From Thiotrichaceae bacterium (GTDB lineage: Bacteria > Pseudomonadota > Gammaproteobacteria > Thiotrichales > Thiotrichaceae), in assembly GCA_023144895.1 (NCBI GenBank), contig JAGLEV010000027.1, forward strand, positions 61,495 to 125,494: a DNA stretch of 64,000 nucleotides, in the 5' to 3' direction. Numbering within the stretch: position 1 is the first letter of the stretch; every line of letters starts with the position of its first letter. The translations under genes were made by a program, and so were the position numbers. Below are positions 35,463 through 44,965 of this stretch, piece after piece. The notes beneath the pieces are model-generated. The model was not told the origin of the DNA, made no database searches, and was given only the letters and a program-made list of their open reading frames with translations.

Positions 35463-36194
35463 CTAATTCCAATGACCTAAGGCAACAGCATCAAAATGCG
35501 TTTTCCATTCATGCTTGTAGGGCAATTTTGAAGCTCTAATATGCTTGATGTAGCTTTCTCTTGATATTCCTTCAGCGCCAAGACTCAATAAATGATCATT
35601 AACAATTTGACAGTCAATTAAATGATAACCCCAATGATCAAGATGTGCTGCTAAGGCAAGTAATGCTAGCTTTGAAGTATCACGCTCAAGGCTAAACATC
35701 GATTCACCACTAAAAATACCATTGGTTGCGACACCATATAAACCACCAACTAATTTGCCTTCTGTATTTCTCACCTCAACAGAATGCGCATAGCCCAAGT
35801 CATGGAGTCGAGAATAAGCCGTGAACATTTTATCAGTAATCCATGTATCTAAAGCATAAGATCGAGGAGCAGCACAGGCTCGTACAGTAGCTGCAAAGTC
35901 AGTATCAAAGCTAATTTCATAGCCTTTATTACGGGCGGTCTTACGCAAGCTACGGGTAATATGTAGCTTACGAGGATAAATCACAGCACGAGGATCAGGG
36001 CTCCACCAATAGATAGGCTCATCATCATTAAACCAAGGAAAAATCCCTGCTTGATAAGCATTAATTAAGCGTCGTGGGCTTAAATCCCCACCAACTGCTA
36101 ATAGACCATTGGGTTGATCCCATGCCATATTAACAGGAGGAAAGGCTTCGTCACTCGCATAAGGGTCGAGCAAAGTAAGGTCAGACTGATTCAT
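35463..36194 (-). CDS. aat: Leucyl/phenylalanyl-tRNA-protein transferase
   Basis: Transfers Leu or Phe from aminoacyl-tRNA to proteins with N-terminal Arg or Lys, making them N-degron substrates for ClpAP. The 243 residues include FPPVNMAWDQPNGLLAVGGDLSPRRLINAYQAGIFPWF, WWSPDPRAVIYP and GGLYGVATNGIFSGESMFS. Length and motifs match the family. It is downstream of trxB on the same strand (82-base gap) and could share its transcript, but clpA and infA, common neighbours elsewhere, are not here. Confidence 0.95.
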   Translation of the reverse strand: MNQSDLTLLDPYASDEAFPPVNMAWDQPNGLLAVGGDLSPRRLINAYQAGIFPWFNDDEPIYWWSPDPRAVIYPRKLHITRSLRKTARNKGYEISFDTDFAATVRACAAPRSYALDTWITDKMFTAYSRLHDLGYAHSVEVRNTEGKLVGGLYGVATNGIFSGESMFSLERDTSKLALLALAAHLDHWGYHLIDCQIVNDHLLSLGAEGISRESYIKHIRASKLPYKHEWKTHFDAVALGHWN

Positions 36195-36276
36195 AGGTTC
36201 TTATTTTTCCATGCACATTTCTAAGAAAGAATAGTCTAAGCGTTACCATCATACTTAGATTCTCGATAAGCGAGAT

Positions 36277-37263
<987 letters not shown>

Positions 37264-37486
37264 TTAACGAGGCTCTATAATAATATTTGTATTAAGCGGG
37301 GATTCTACCCTGATGTGTTAGTTTGGTCGAATAATCACAATAAAAAGCTGTCGGTACAAAGAAAAGAATAAGAATTTAATAATTATATCGTTTTATTCTT
37401 AATACTGTTGTGAATTCAGTCCTATAGTTAATATTGATATTAATTTACTCCTTCTAAAAGGTATGGGCATAGGGGAGAACAGTCTG

Positions 37487-38131
37487 ATGAAATACAACAT
37501 GATGCAAGCTAAGCTGTACATCACTTTTATGATCATATTACTTGCTATTACTTGTGATAGTTTCGCTAAAATGAATACCACTTATTCTTGGGGTGGTGCT
37601 GTTGTTTACTCCATGTTGGATAAAATGGGGTCAGGCGTGCCTGTATCTAAATGTCATGTATTAACGAATGAACACGTGATACGTGGCAGCCCTCAAATAA
37701 CCGTCTATATTGATAAAAAATATTATTTTTCCTATGTTGTTTCGGTAGACAAAGAGAATGATATGGCATTGATAAAGCTGGTAGGTTGTCCACTACAGCG
37801 GTTTGCTAAACTGGCATCACAGCCTCCAGCCATTGGTGAAATACTGACCTCGGTATATTGTAATCAAGGTTATTCTCTCGCGACTAAGGCAATGCGTACT
37901 GAGGGTGAGTTTGTTGGCTTTGAACGCATTGTCACAGAAGAAAATAAAATAATGGACTCAATGCATATTGATGATTCTATGCCACGTAAATGTGCATCAG
38001 GAGGAGGTGTTAGCAATCGGTATGGATTAGTTTCTATTATTTTTGGAATTTCACCTTTGCGGGAAAAATCAATGACCTATGGTGTGAGTTATTTTGCACT
38101 ACGCGCATTTTTGGCGAGAAATAAATTATAA
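37487..38131 (+). CDS. Small exported trypsin-like serine protease
   Basis: A 214-residue protein with a signal peptide (about 1-27). The remainder is one chymotrypsin-fold domain with a complete triad in the right order: His63 in VLTNEHVI, Asp92 in KENDMALIKL and Ser171 in KCASGGGVSN. There is no PDZ domain, so it differs from DegP/DegS. Four cysteines (56, 101, 125, 169) may form disulfides. ATG 37487 is preceded by AGGGGAG (37471-37477) and begins the signal peptide; an upstream ATG at 37463 is less likely. Substrate unknown; the gene stands alone. Confidence 0.75.
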   Translation: MKYNMMQAKLYITFMIILLAITCDSFAKMNTTYSWGGAVVYSMLDKMGSGVPVSKCHVLTNEHVIRGSPQITVYIDKKYYFSYVVSVDKENDMALIKLVGCPLQRFAKLASQPPAIGEILTSVYCNQGYSLATKAMRTEGEFVGFERIVTEENKIMDSMHIDDSMPRKCASGGGVSNRYGLVSIIFGISPLREKSMTYGVSYFALRAFLARNKL

Positions 38132-38317
38132 GCTATTCTTATGAAGATAAAGTCATTGGCTTATTGGTATTCATTACATTGATTGCTAATAACTATTGAC
38201 ATCAATATAAGCAAACTCTAAGATAATAAAGATGGGAATAGATATTATTATCATCTGATGGTTAAATATTCCTTCCTATTACCTGTAATGGAATAGTTCG
38301 TTTAAAGGAATCCCCTG

Positions 38318-39460
38318 ATGTACCAATATACGCTCTTTATTATTCTTAGCCTATTTATCTTCAGCCCTGCCTCTGCAGAAAAGACACAATTCAAAAAAGA
38401 AACCTTAGGACAGCAATTGTTTTTCGATATTAATCTATCTAAGAACCGTACACAGTCCTGTGCAACTTGCCATAATCCATCACACGGTTTTATTGATAAT
38501 CGTGATAATGATGTCAAAGGGGCAGCATCTTTAGGGGATGATGGTCAATCGATAGGAGACCGCAACGCACCCACCGCGAGTTATGCACTCTTTAGCCCTA
38601 ACTTCCATCGCAATAAAAAAGGGCACTATGTTGGTGGGCAATTTCATGATGGGCGAGAAAAGGATCTAAAAGGTCAAGCAGGTGGGCCGCCAACGAATCC
38701 TGGTGAAATGGCAATGCCTGATAAAGTAGCTACTGTCGCACGAATCATGGAAAATAAAGCCTATGTAGTGCAATTTAAGTCACTCTACGGTGAGACTATT
38801 TTTGAGGATGAGGATAAAGCCTATGGGGCAATGGCTGAAAGTATTGCTAGTTTTGAGAAAACGGCTTTATTTGCTCCCTTTGATTCAAAATATGATCGTT
38901 ATTTAAAGGGTGAATATAAGCTCACTCAGCAAGAAGACTTAGGCATGACACTGTTTTTCTCTCAACAATTTACCAACTGTAATCTCTGTCACCAGCTTAA
39001 TAAAAGCCCCATTAGCAAGACAGAAACTTTTAGTAATTATGAATACCATAATATTGGTACACCGATTAATACCGCACTACGCAAGGCTAATGGTAAAGCG
39101 GGTGATTTTATTGATCATGGCTTGCTAGATAACCCTGCCATTAGCGATACAAAACAGGATGGGAAATTTAAAGTACCCACACTACGAAATATTGCCGTTA
39201 CAGCGCCCTATATGCACAACGGGGTATTTAGTGATCTAAAAACGGTGATTTTATTTTATGATAAATACAATAGTAAAAGTGCCAAGCGTCAGATTAACCC
39301 TGAGACTAAACAAGCGTGGGGTGCGCCTGAAGTTGCAGAAAATATTGCACTAAAAGAGTTAAAAACAGGCCCTGCATTACCCAATAAACGTATTAATGCT
39401 TTGGTTGCGTTTTTAAAAATACTGACAGATAAGCGTTATGAACACCTTTTGGAAAAGTAA
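38318..39460 (+). CDS. Periplasmic di-haem cytochrome c peroxidase (CCP/MauG family)
   Basis: A 380-residue exported protein (signal peptide MYQYTLFIILSLFIFSPASA). It has two c-type haem sites, CATCH at 48-52 and CNLCH at 221-225, in the positions expected for bacterial CCP/MauG proteins. Other family segments are GQQLFFDINLSKNRTQSC, GGQFHDGREKDLKGQA and FKVPTLRNIAVTAPYMHNGVF. It would reduce hydrogen peroxide or carry out a MauG-like oxidation. Its 3' end almost touches the iron-type permease, so both are probably one transcript. Confidence 0.9.
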   Translation: MYQYTLFIILSLFIFSPASAEKTQFKKETLGQQLFFDINLSKNRTQSCATCHNPSHGFIDNRDNDVKGAASLGDDGQSIGDRNAPTASYALFSPNFHRNKKGHYVGGQFHDGREKDLKGQAGGPPTNPGEMAMPDKVATVARIMENKAYVVQFKSLYGETIFEDEDKAYGAMAESIASFEKTALFAPFDSKYDRYLKGEYKLTQQEDLGMTLFFSQQFTNCNLCHQLNKSPISKTETFSNYEYHNIGTPINTALRKANGKAGDFIDHGLLDNPAISDTKQDGKFKVPTLRNIAVTAPYMHNGVFSDLKTVILFYDKYNSKSAKRQINPETKQAWGAPEVAENIALKELKTGPALPNKRINALVAFLKILTDKRYEHLLEK

Positions 39461-39461
39461 T

Positions 39462-41099
39462 ATGCTAAAAGTAAATCGTTGGGGCTTTTTAGCGGCGGTG
39501 ATTGCCTTGGTAATGGCTTTACCTGTGATGGTTGTGGGTAGCTTTGTTTTTCAGGCGACTAATGATAATTGGCAACACTTATTCGATAATTTGCTAGCAG
39601 AATATATCAGTAATTCACTTATTTTGATGCTGGGAGTCAGTGTTGGTGTGCTTAGTATCGGCATTATTACTGCATGGTTGACGAGCATGTGTGAGTTTCC
39701 TTTCCGACGTTTATTTTCATGGACTTTACTACTGCCGCTTGCTATTCCTGCCTATATCATTGCCTATACATATACTGGACTATTTGACTTCGCAGGGCCG
39801 ATTCAATCACAGCTCCGGGATTGGTTCGGCTGGCAATACGGTGACTATTGGTTTCCTGAAATTCGTTCAATGGGTGGCGCTATTTTAATGTTGTCACTCG
39901 TGCTGTATCCCTATGTTTATATGATGGCACGGGTTGCATTCTTAGAGCAATCACTCTGTGTATTAGAGGTCAGCCGTACCTTGGGAAATAGCCCCTTAAA
40001 AAGCTTTTTTCGTATCGCTTTACCACTGGCACGACCTGCAATTATCACAGGTTTATCCTTGGCATTAATGGAAACACTGGCGGATTACGGTACGGTACAA
40101 TATTTTGGTGTCAATACCTTTACTACGGGTATTTTTCGTACATGGTTTGGCATGGGTGATAGTGGTACAGCAGCCCAGTTATCTGCAATGTTACTGAGTT
40201 TTGTTTTCTTGCTGATTGTGTTAGAACGTTGGTCACGCCGTCGTTCTAAATTTCATCATACGAGTAATAAGCACTCTAGCATCAGGCGTTTTCAACTGCG
40301 GGGCTGGACTGCTTTTTGGGCGTGGTTAGCCTGTTTATTACCCGTATTATTGGGTTTTATATTCCCTGCTACACAATTATTCATTTGGACACTGGTCACT
40401 GCTGAAGAAACTATTGATAGTGCTTTTTTTGTTTTAATTGCCAATAGCTTATTTCTTGCTGCTATTGCCGCTTTAGTTGCCGTTGTCATTGCCTTAATGC
40501 TTAGCTACAGCAAGCGTTTATTTAAATCTCCCCTAATCGATGCCAGTGTACAGCTTGCCTCTTTGGGTTATGCTGTGCCCGGTACTGTGATTGCGGTGGG
40601 TATTTTAATGCCCTTTGCATGGCTAGATAATAGTGTTGATCACTGGATGCGGCTTAACTTTGACATCTCCACAGGTTTATTGCTCTCAGGCACTTTAGTT
40701 GCCTTAGTTTTCGCCTATACGGTGCGCTTTTTATCGGTTTCGATTCAGGCGATTGATGCAGGTTTAGGTAAAATAAAACCCTCAATGGATGATGCAGGGC
40801 GTTCTTTAGGGCTATCACCGTTTAAAGTGTTACGCCAAATTCACTTTCCGCTAATGAAAGGCACGGTGTTAACCGCTTTATTGTTAGTTTTTGTTGATGT
40901 ATTAAAAGAATTGCCCGCAACACTTATTCTCCGCCCCTTTAATTTTAATACCTTAGCCGTTCGTGCCCATGAAATGGCAGCTGATGAGCGCTTAGCCGAT
41001 GCAGGTGCGCCCGCATTAATGATTGTTTTAGTTGGATTAATACCGATTATTTTACTCAGCAAAGCCATCTCCCATTCACGTGCAGGCGGTCAACAATGA
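39462..41099 (+). CDS. Iron(III)-type ABC transporter permease (FbpB/SfuB-like)
   Basis: A 545-residue inner-membrane protein with about 12 helices in two tandem permease domains, the architecture of ferric iron permeases (FbpB/SfuB). EAA loops are at VSRTLGNSPLKSFFRIALP and DDAGRSLGLSPFKVLRQIHFP. The ATG at 39462 has GGAAAAG before it; another ATG at 39438 would overlap the peroxidase by 23 bases. It overlaps the ATPase gene by 4 bases. No periplasmic iron-binding protein (FbpA) is encoded nearby. Confidence 0.88.
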   Translation: MLKVNRWGFLAAVIALVMALPVMVVGSFVFQATNDNWQHLFDNLLAEYISNSLILMLGVSVGVLSIGIITAWLTSMCEFPFRRLFSWTLLLPLAIPAYIIAYTYTGLFDFAGPIQSQLRDWFGWQYGDYWFPEIRSMGGAILMLSLVLYPYVYMMARVAFLEQSLCVLEVSRTLGNSPLKSFFRIALPLARPAIITGLSLALMETLADYGTVQYFGVNTFTTGIFRTWFGMGDSGTAAQLSAMLLSFVFLLIVLERWSRRRSKFHHTSNKHSSIRRFQLRGWTAFWAWLACLLPVLLGFIFPATQLFIWTLVTAEETIDSAFFVLIANSLFLAAIAALVAVVIALMLSYSKRLFKSPLIDASVQLASLGYAVPGTVIAVGILMPFAWLDNSVDHWMRLNFDISTGLLLSGTLVALVFAYTVRFLSVSIQAIDAGLGKIKPSMDDAGRSLGLSPFKVLRQIHFPLMKGTVLTALLLVFVDVLKELPATLILRPFNFNTLAVRAHEMAADERLADAGAPALMIVLVGLIPIILLSKAISHSRAGGQQ

Positions 41100-42178
41100 G
41101 CAATGCTAAAGCTTCTAAGGATATTATTATGCCATTACTATCGCTAAAAAATATTACCATTGCTTATGGTAGTCATACTGTAGTACACGATTTTTCATTG
41201 GAATTAAAAAAAGGTGAAATTACCAGCTTGATTGGTCCTAGTGGCTGTGGAAAAACTACTATTTTACGCAGTATTGCAGGCTTTGAAAAACTCAAGCGTG
41301 GCATGATGACAGTGAATCATGAGCTTATCTCTGATGCAAACATGACCTTAGCACCTGAAAAGCGTAATATCGGCATGGTGTTTCAAGACTTCGCCTTATT
41401 TCCACATTTAAATATCAATGATAATATCTGCTTTGGTATTCATCACCTCAATCGAACCCAGCAAAAACAGCGAGCCAAAGAATTATTAGCTTTAATTGGC
41501 TTGTCAGGCTTTGAAAAACGCTATCCACACGAATTATCTGGTGGACAACAACAACGTATTGCTCTTGCACGAGCGCTTGCACCTAAACCTAATTTATTAT
41601 TATTGGACGAACCTTTCTCCAGCATGGATATAGAGCTTAGAGAGGAGTTGGCTAAAGAAGTGAGGCAAATATTAAAACATGAAAATATTACCGCTATTTT
41701 AGTGACTCATGACCAGAACGAAGCCTTTGCCATGGCAGATAATATTGCGGTTATTAAAGAGGGTGAATTATTGCAATGGGATAGTGCTTATAATTTATAT
41801 CATCAACCTAATAGCCCTTTTGTGGCTGATTTTATTGGGCAAGGTGTATTAATTGATGGCTTGGTTGTTGATGAAAATCATATAGAAACTAGCTTAGCAC
41901 CTTTAAAAGGTCTGGTGCCTAATGGCTGTGATGTTGGCTGTAGAGTAAAAATCTTAGTTCGACCTGATGATATATTGCATGATGATTGTAGCCCACGAAA
42001 GGCTCGGATTGTTGCTCGGAATTTTCAGGGTGCTAATTATTTGTATACCTTGGAATTAAAGGATGGCACACAGTTACTGTCATTGGTACATTCACATCAT
42101 GATCATGCCATTGGAGAGGAATTAGGGATTGTTTTAGAGATTGATCATTTAGTGGTATTTTCTCCAATATGTGAGTAA
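41096..42178 (+). CDS. Iron(III)-type ABC transporter ATPase (FbpC-like)
   Basis: ATP-binding subunit for the preceding permease. The 360 residues contain Walker A GPSGCGKTT, the Q loop MVFQDFALFPH, the signature ELSGGQQQR, Walker B LLLLDEPFSS and a C-terminal TOBE-like regulatory domain (about 270-355). The upstream start makes an ATGA overlap with the permease; ATG 41129 (MPLLSLKNITIAYG) has AAGGA and matches the family start, so the first 11 residues may not be translated. The substrate, iron or another oxyanion or cation, is inferred from the permease type. Confidence 0.88.
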   Translation: MSNAKASKDIIMPLLSLKNITIAYGSHTVVHDFSLELKKGEITSLIGPSGCGKTTILRSIAGFEKLKRGMMTVNHELISDANMTLAPEKRNIGMVFQDFALFPHLNINDNICFGIHHLNRTQQKQRAKELLALIGLSGFEKRYPHELSGGQQQRIALARALAPKPNLLLLDEPFSSMDIELREELAKEVRQILKHENITAILVTHDQNEAFAMADNIAVIKEGELLQWDSAYNLYHQPNSPFVADFIGQGVLIDGLVVDENHIETSLAPLKGLVPNGCDVGCRVKILVRPDDILHDDCSPRKARIVARNFQGANYLYTLELKDGTQLLSLVHSHHDHAIGEELGIVLEIDHLVVFSPICE

Positions 42179-42419
42179 ATCTCTCATGAGATTATTCGTT
42201 AGATGGTTTGATAAAATATACTGTTGATGCGATGCCATTCTTCTAAAAAAGGCTATAATCACAAAATTTTAGAGGTCTCTGTCATGTGGCTCACAGAGGC
42301 AACGGAAATTACGGATCATTGACTTACCTATTAAAGTGAATATCATAAAATAGAATGCTACAGTACGGTTTCATTTAACTTATAGGGATTCTTGTGTATA
42401 TTCTTTGCACAATATAATA

Positions 42420-44963
42420 ATGGATAATAGTTCTACGCCTAATGAGGCTTATAGAAAGGCTAATAAAAAAGCAAAGTTTCGTGATTTAAAATTTGCCTTT
42501 TTGGTCATTGTTGCACTGATTCCATCAGGAGTATTACTTGATTTAGCCAATGATAGTAATACAGAAGAAAATTTCTATTTTTATTTAAAAGTACGATTGT
42601 TTTTCTTATTCTTATTCTTTTTATTATATATCTTTTATAAAACTAGAAAATCTTATCATTCAGTTGTGCATATTGAATATGTAATCATGATTTTAACCAT
42701 CGCTTTTTTAGATTATATGGTCTATTTTTCAGGTGGTGTTGTATCACCCCATGTAATAGGGTTTAATTTATTATTATTTGGTGGATCTTTTATTCTTGCA
42801 CAAAGACCGATGGACTCTATTATTGGTGGTGTTAGCATTCTTGTTTCCTATGTTTTTATCTATACTCATACTGAGGATTTTTCAACGGGCGATTCACATT
42901 TTCATGAGTTTTTAAACAACCTCTATTTTATTTTTGGAACGGCTGTTTTGGCGGTAATTGCGAGTTTTTATAATGAAGGCTGGCGTATAAAACAGTTTAA
43001 TTTTAGATATATGACAAAGGTTCAAAATGGAAAACTATTAGAGCTGAGTCAGGTTAAGTCCAATCTATTTGATAGTCTTAGCCATGAGTTTCGTCATCCT
43101 ATCACTTTAATCAAAGCAGTGTCTGATGAAATTAACTCAGATAAAGAAACACTGATAAGTCAAGATAAACTACATGTTCTTAAAAAAAGTAGTGATCAGT
43201 TATTGTCTCTTGTGAGTGATATGCTCGATATCAGTAAATTAGAAAAAGGTCAGAAGTTAGAATTAAAAGCTATTGATATTATTATACCAATAAAATCTAC
43301 TATTAAGATGATGGGTTATTTAGCTAATAGTCAAAATATTAAATTAACTTATAAAGGACCTAGTGATTTAGTCTTGATAGAAGGTAACTATCATGCACTA
43401 GAAAAGATATTTATCAATCTATTAAATAATGCTTTGAAATTTACTAAAACGGGTGGCAAAGTTCACTTTGATGTGGTTTTAAATGAGAGTGATATAACAA
43501 TCACTGTCAGTGATAATGGAGTGGGCATATCAGAAGATGATTTAGAATTCATTTTTGAGCGTTTTGTACAAGGAAAAAGTACGGCAACACTGAATAATCT
43601 TGGGTCAGGTGTAGGGCTATCTTTAGTTAAAGACTTTACTGAAAGTATGGGGGGAAGTGTTGAGGTTATCAGTCAATTGGGGCAAGGGTCAGCATTCATT
43701 TTAACTTTCCCTTATAGTGATCAATGGAATAGGAATGAAGACTATACTATTGAAGAACTGTCTTTTGTAACAAAGGCGAATAGATCGGATGTCCAATCTA
43801 TTAATATCGCACCACTACAGCATAATGATACAACGGTTCCATTATTATTGATTGTTGAAGATGATCAAGATCTATTGAATTACTTAGTAGAAATTTTACA
43901 AACAGACTATCAAGTCATACCGGTCATGGATGGTGCTTCGGCTAGTACTGCTATTGAAAAGTATAAGCCAGATATTGTTTTAACTGACTGGATGTTACCT
44001 AATGGTAGTGGTATTGAACTCTGTAAAAAAGTTAAAAGTAATCCTGAATTTGAATGGACTAAGGTTGCTATTTTAACAGCAAGAGTCAGTGAAGAATCAG
44101 AAAAAGAGGCGCTGGAAGCAGGTGTTCATGACTTTATTACTAAGCCATTTTCAAAGGTGATATTAAAGCAACGCTTATCTAATCTCTATAAAAATCTTGT
44201 ACTTGAACGAGAGATGTTTGACCGAAATAATGAACTGAATACAATGGTTACTACGTTGAAAAGTACCAAAATACAATTAATTCATAGTGAAAAAATTAAT
44301 GCGCTAGGGAGTCTTGCCGCTGGTTTGCTTCATGAAATTAATAATCCATTAAATTATGCCTTAGTCGCAGCACAGCTTTTACGGCGAGATTTATCGGCTA
44401 AGGAAAAAGATCAGATTGAGATGCTTGATGATATCTATGATGGCATGGATCGTATTCGGAATATTGTAAAAGACCTACATACTTTTGCACACCCGAACAA
44501 AGCAGTGAAGGAGTCCGTGTTTAACCTTAATGAAGCGATTAAAAGTGCAGTGCGGTTTAGTGCACATAATCTTTATAATCTTGATTTAAACATTGATGTT
44601 GATGATAGTCTGAAGGTTATTGCTTCACAAAGCCATATGATTCAGGTGATGATTAATCTTTTAAGTAATTCAACCCATGCTTTAGATGGCAAAAAAGATG
44701 GCATCATTGATATTATTGCAACCCGTATCGAAAATGATAGAGTGTTGATTCGTTTTAGGGACAATGGTGTGGGGATTGATGAGCTAAGCTTGTCAAGAAT
44801 ATTCGATCCTTTCTTTACCACTAAAGAGGTGGGTGATGGCTTAGGGATGGGTTTGAGTATTTGTCATACCATTATTGACAATCACGATAGTGTCTTAGAA
44901 GTAGAGAGTCTACTCGGTGAATATACTTTGTTTTCCTTTGAGTTAGCACTGAATACATCTTAG
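42420..44963 (+). CDS. Membrane hybrid histidine kinase with two kinase modules flanking a receiver
   Basis: An 847-residue sensor. The N-terminus has about six membrane helices (24-183). A HisKA/HATPase module follows, with phospho-acceptor His222 in LSHEFRHP and N/G boxes LLNNALKFT, DNGVGI and GSGVGLSLV. A receiver domain (about 474-590) has phospho-acceptor Asp523 in LTDWMLPNGSG, LTAR and KPF. A coiled linker then leads to a second HisKA-like helix (His638 in AGLLHEINNP) and a second HATPase with INLLSNSTHAL, DNGVGID and GMGLSIC. This H-ATP-D-H-ATP order is uncommon. No response regulator lies beside it. The start lacks a good ribosome site; TTG 42405 is possible. Confidence 0.88.
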   Translation: MDNSSTPNEAYRKANKKAKFRDLKFAFLVIVALIPSGVLLDLANDSNTEENFYFYLKVRLFFLFLFFLLYIFYKTRKSYHSVVHIEYVIMILTIAFLDYMVYFSGGVVSPHVIGFNLLLFGGSFILAQRPMDSIIGGVSILVSYVFIYTHTEDFSTGDSHFHEFLNNLYFIFGTAVLAVIASFYNEGWRIKQFNFRYMTKVQNGKLLELSQVKSNLFDSLSHEFRHPITLIKAVSDEINSDKETLISQDKLHVLKKSSDQLLSLVSDMLDISKLEKGQKLELKAIDIIIPIKSTIKMMGYLANSQNIKLTYKGPSDLVLIEGNYHALEKIFINLLNNALKFTKTGGKVHFDVVLNESDITITVSDNGVGISEDDLEFIFERFVQGKSTATLNNLGSGVGLSLVKDFTESMGGSVEVISQLGQGSAFILTFPYSDQWNRNEDYTIEELSFVTKANRSDVQSINIAPLQHNDTTVPLLLIVEDDQDLLNYLVEILQTDYQVIPVMDGASASTAIEKYKPDIVLTDWMLPNGSGIELCKKVKSNPEFEWTKVAILTARVSEESEKEALEAGVHDFITKPFSKVILKQRLSNLYKNLVLEREMFDRNNELNTMVTTLKSTKIQLIHSEKINALGSLAAGLLHEINNPLNYALVAAQLLRRDLSAKEKDQIEMLDDIYDGMDRIRNIVKDLHTFAHPNKAVKESVFNLNEAIKSAVRFSAHNLYNLDLNIDVDDSLKVIASQSHMIQVMINLLSNSTHALDGKKDGIIDIIATRIENDRVLIRFRDNGVGIDELSLSRIFDPFFTTKEVGDGLGMGLSICHTIIDNHDSVLEVESLLGEYTLFSFELALNTS

Positions 44964-44965
44964 CT

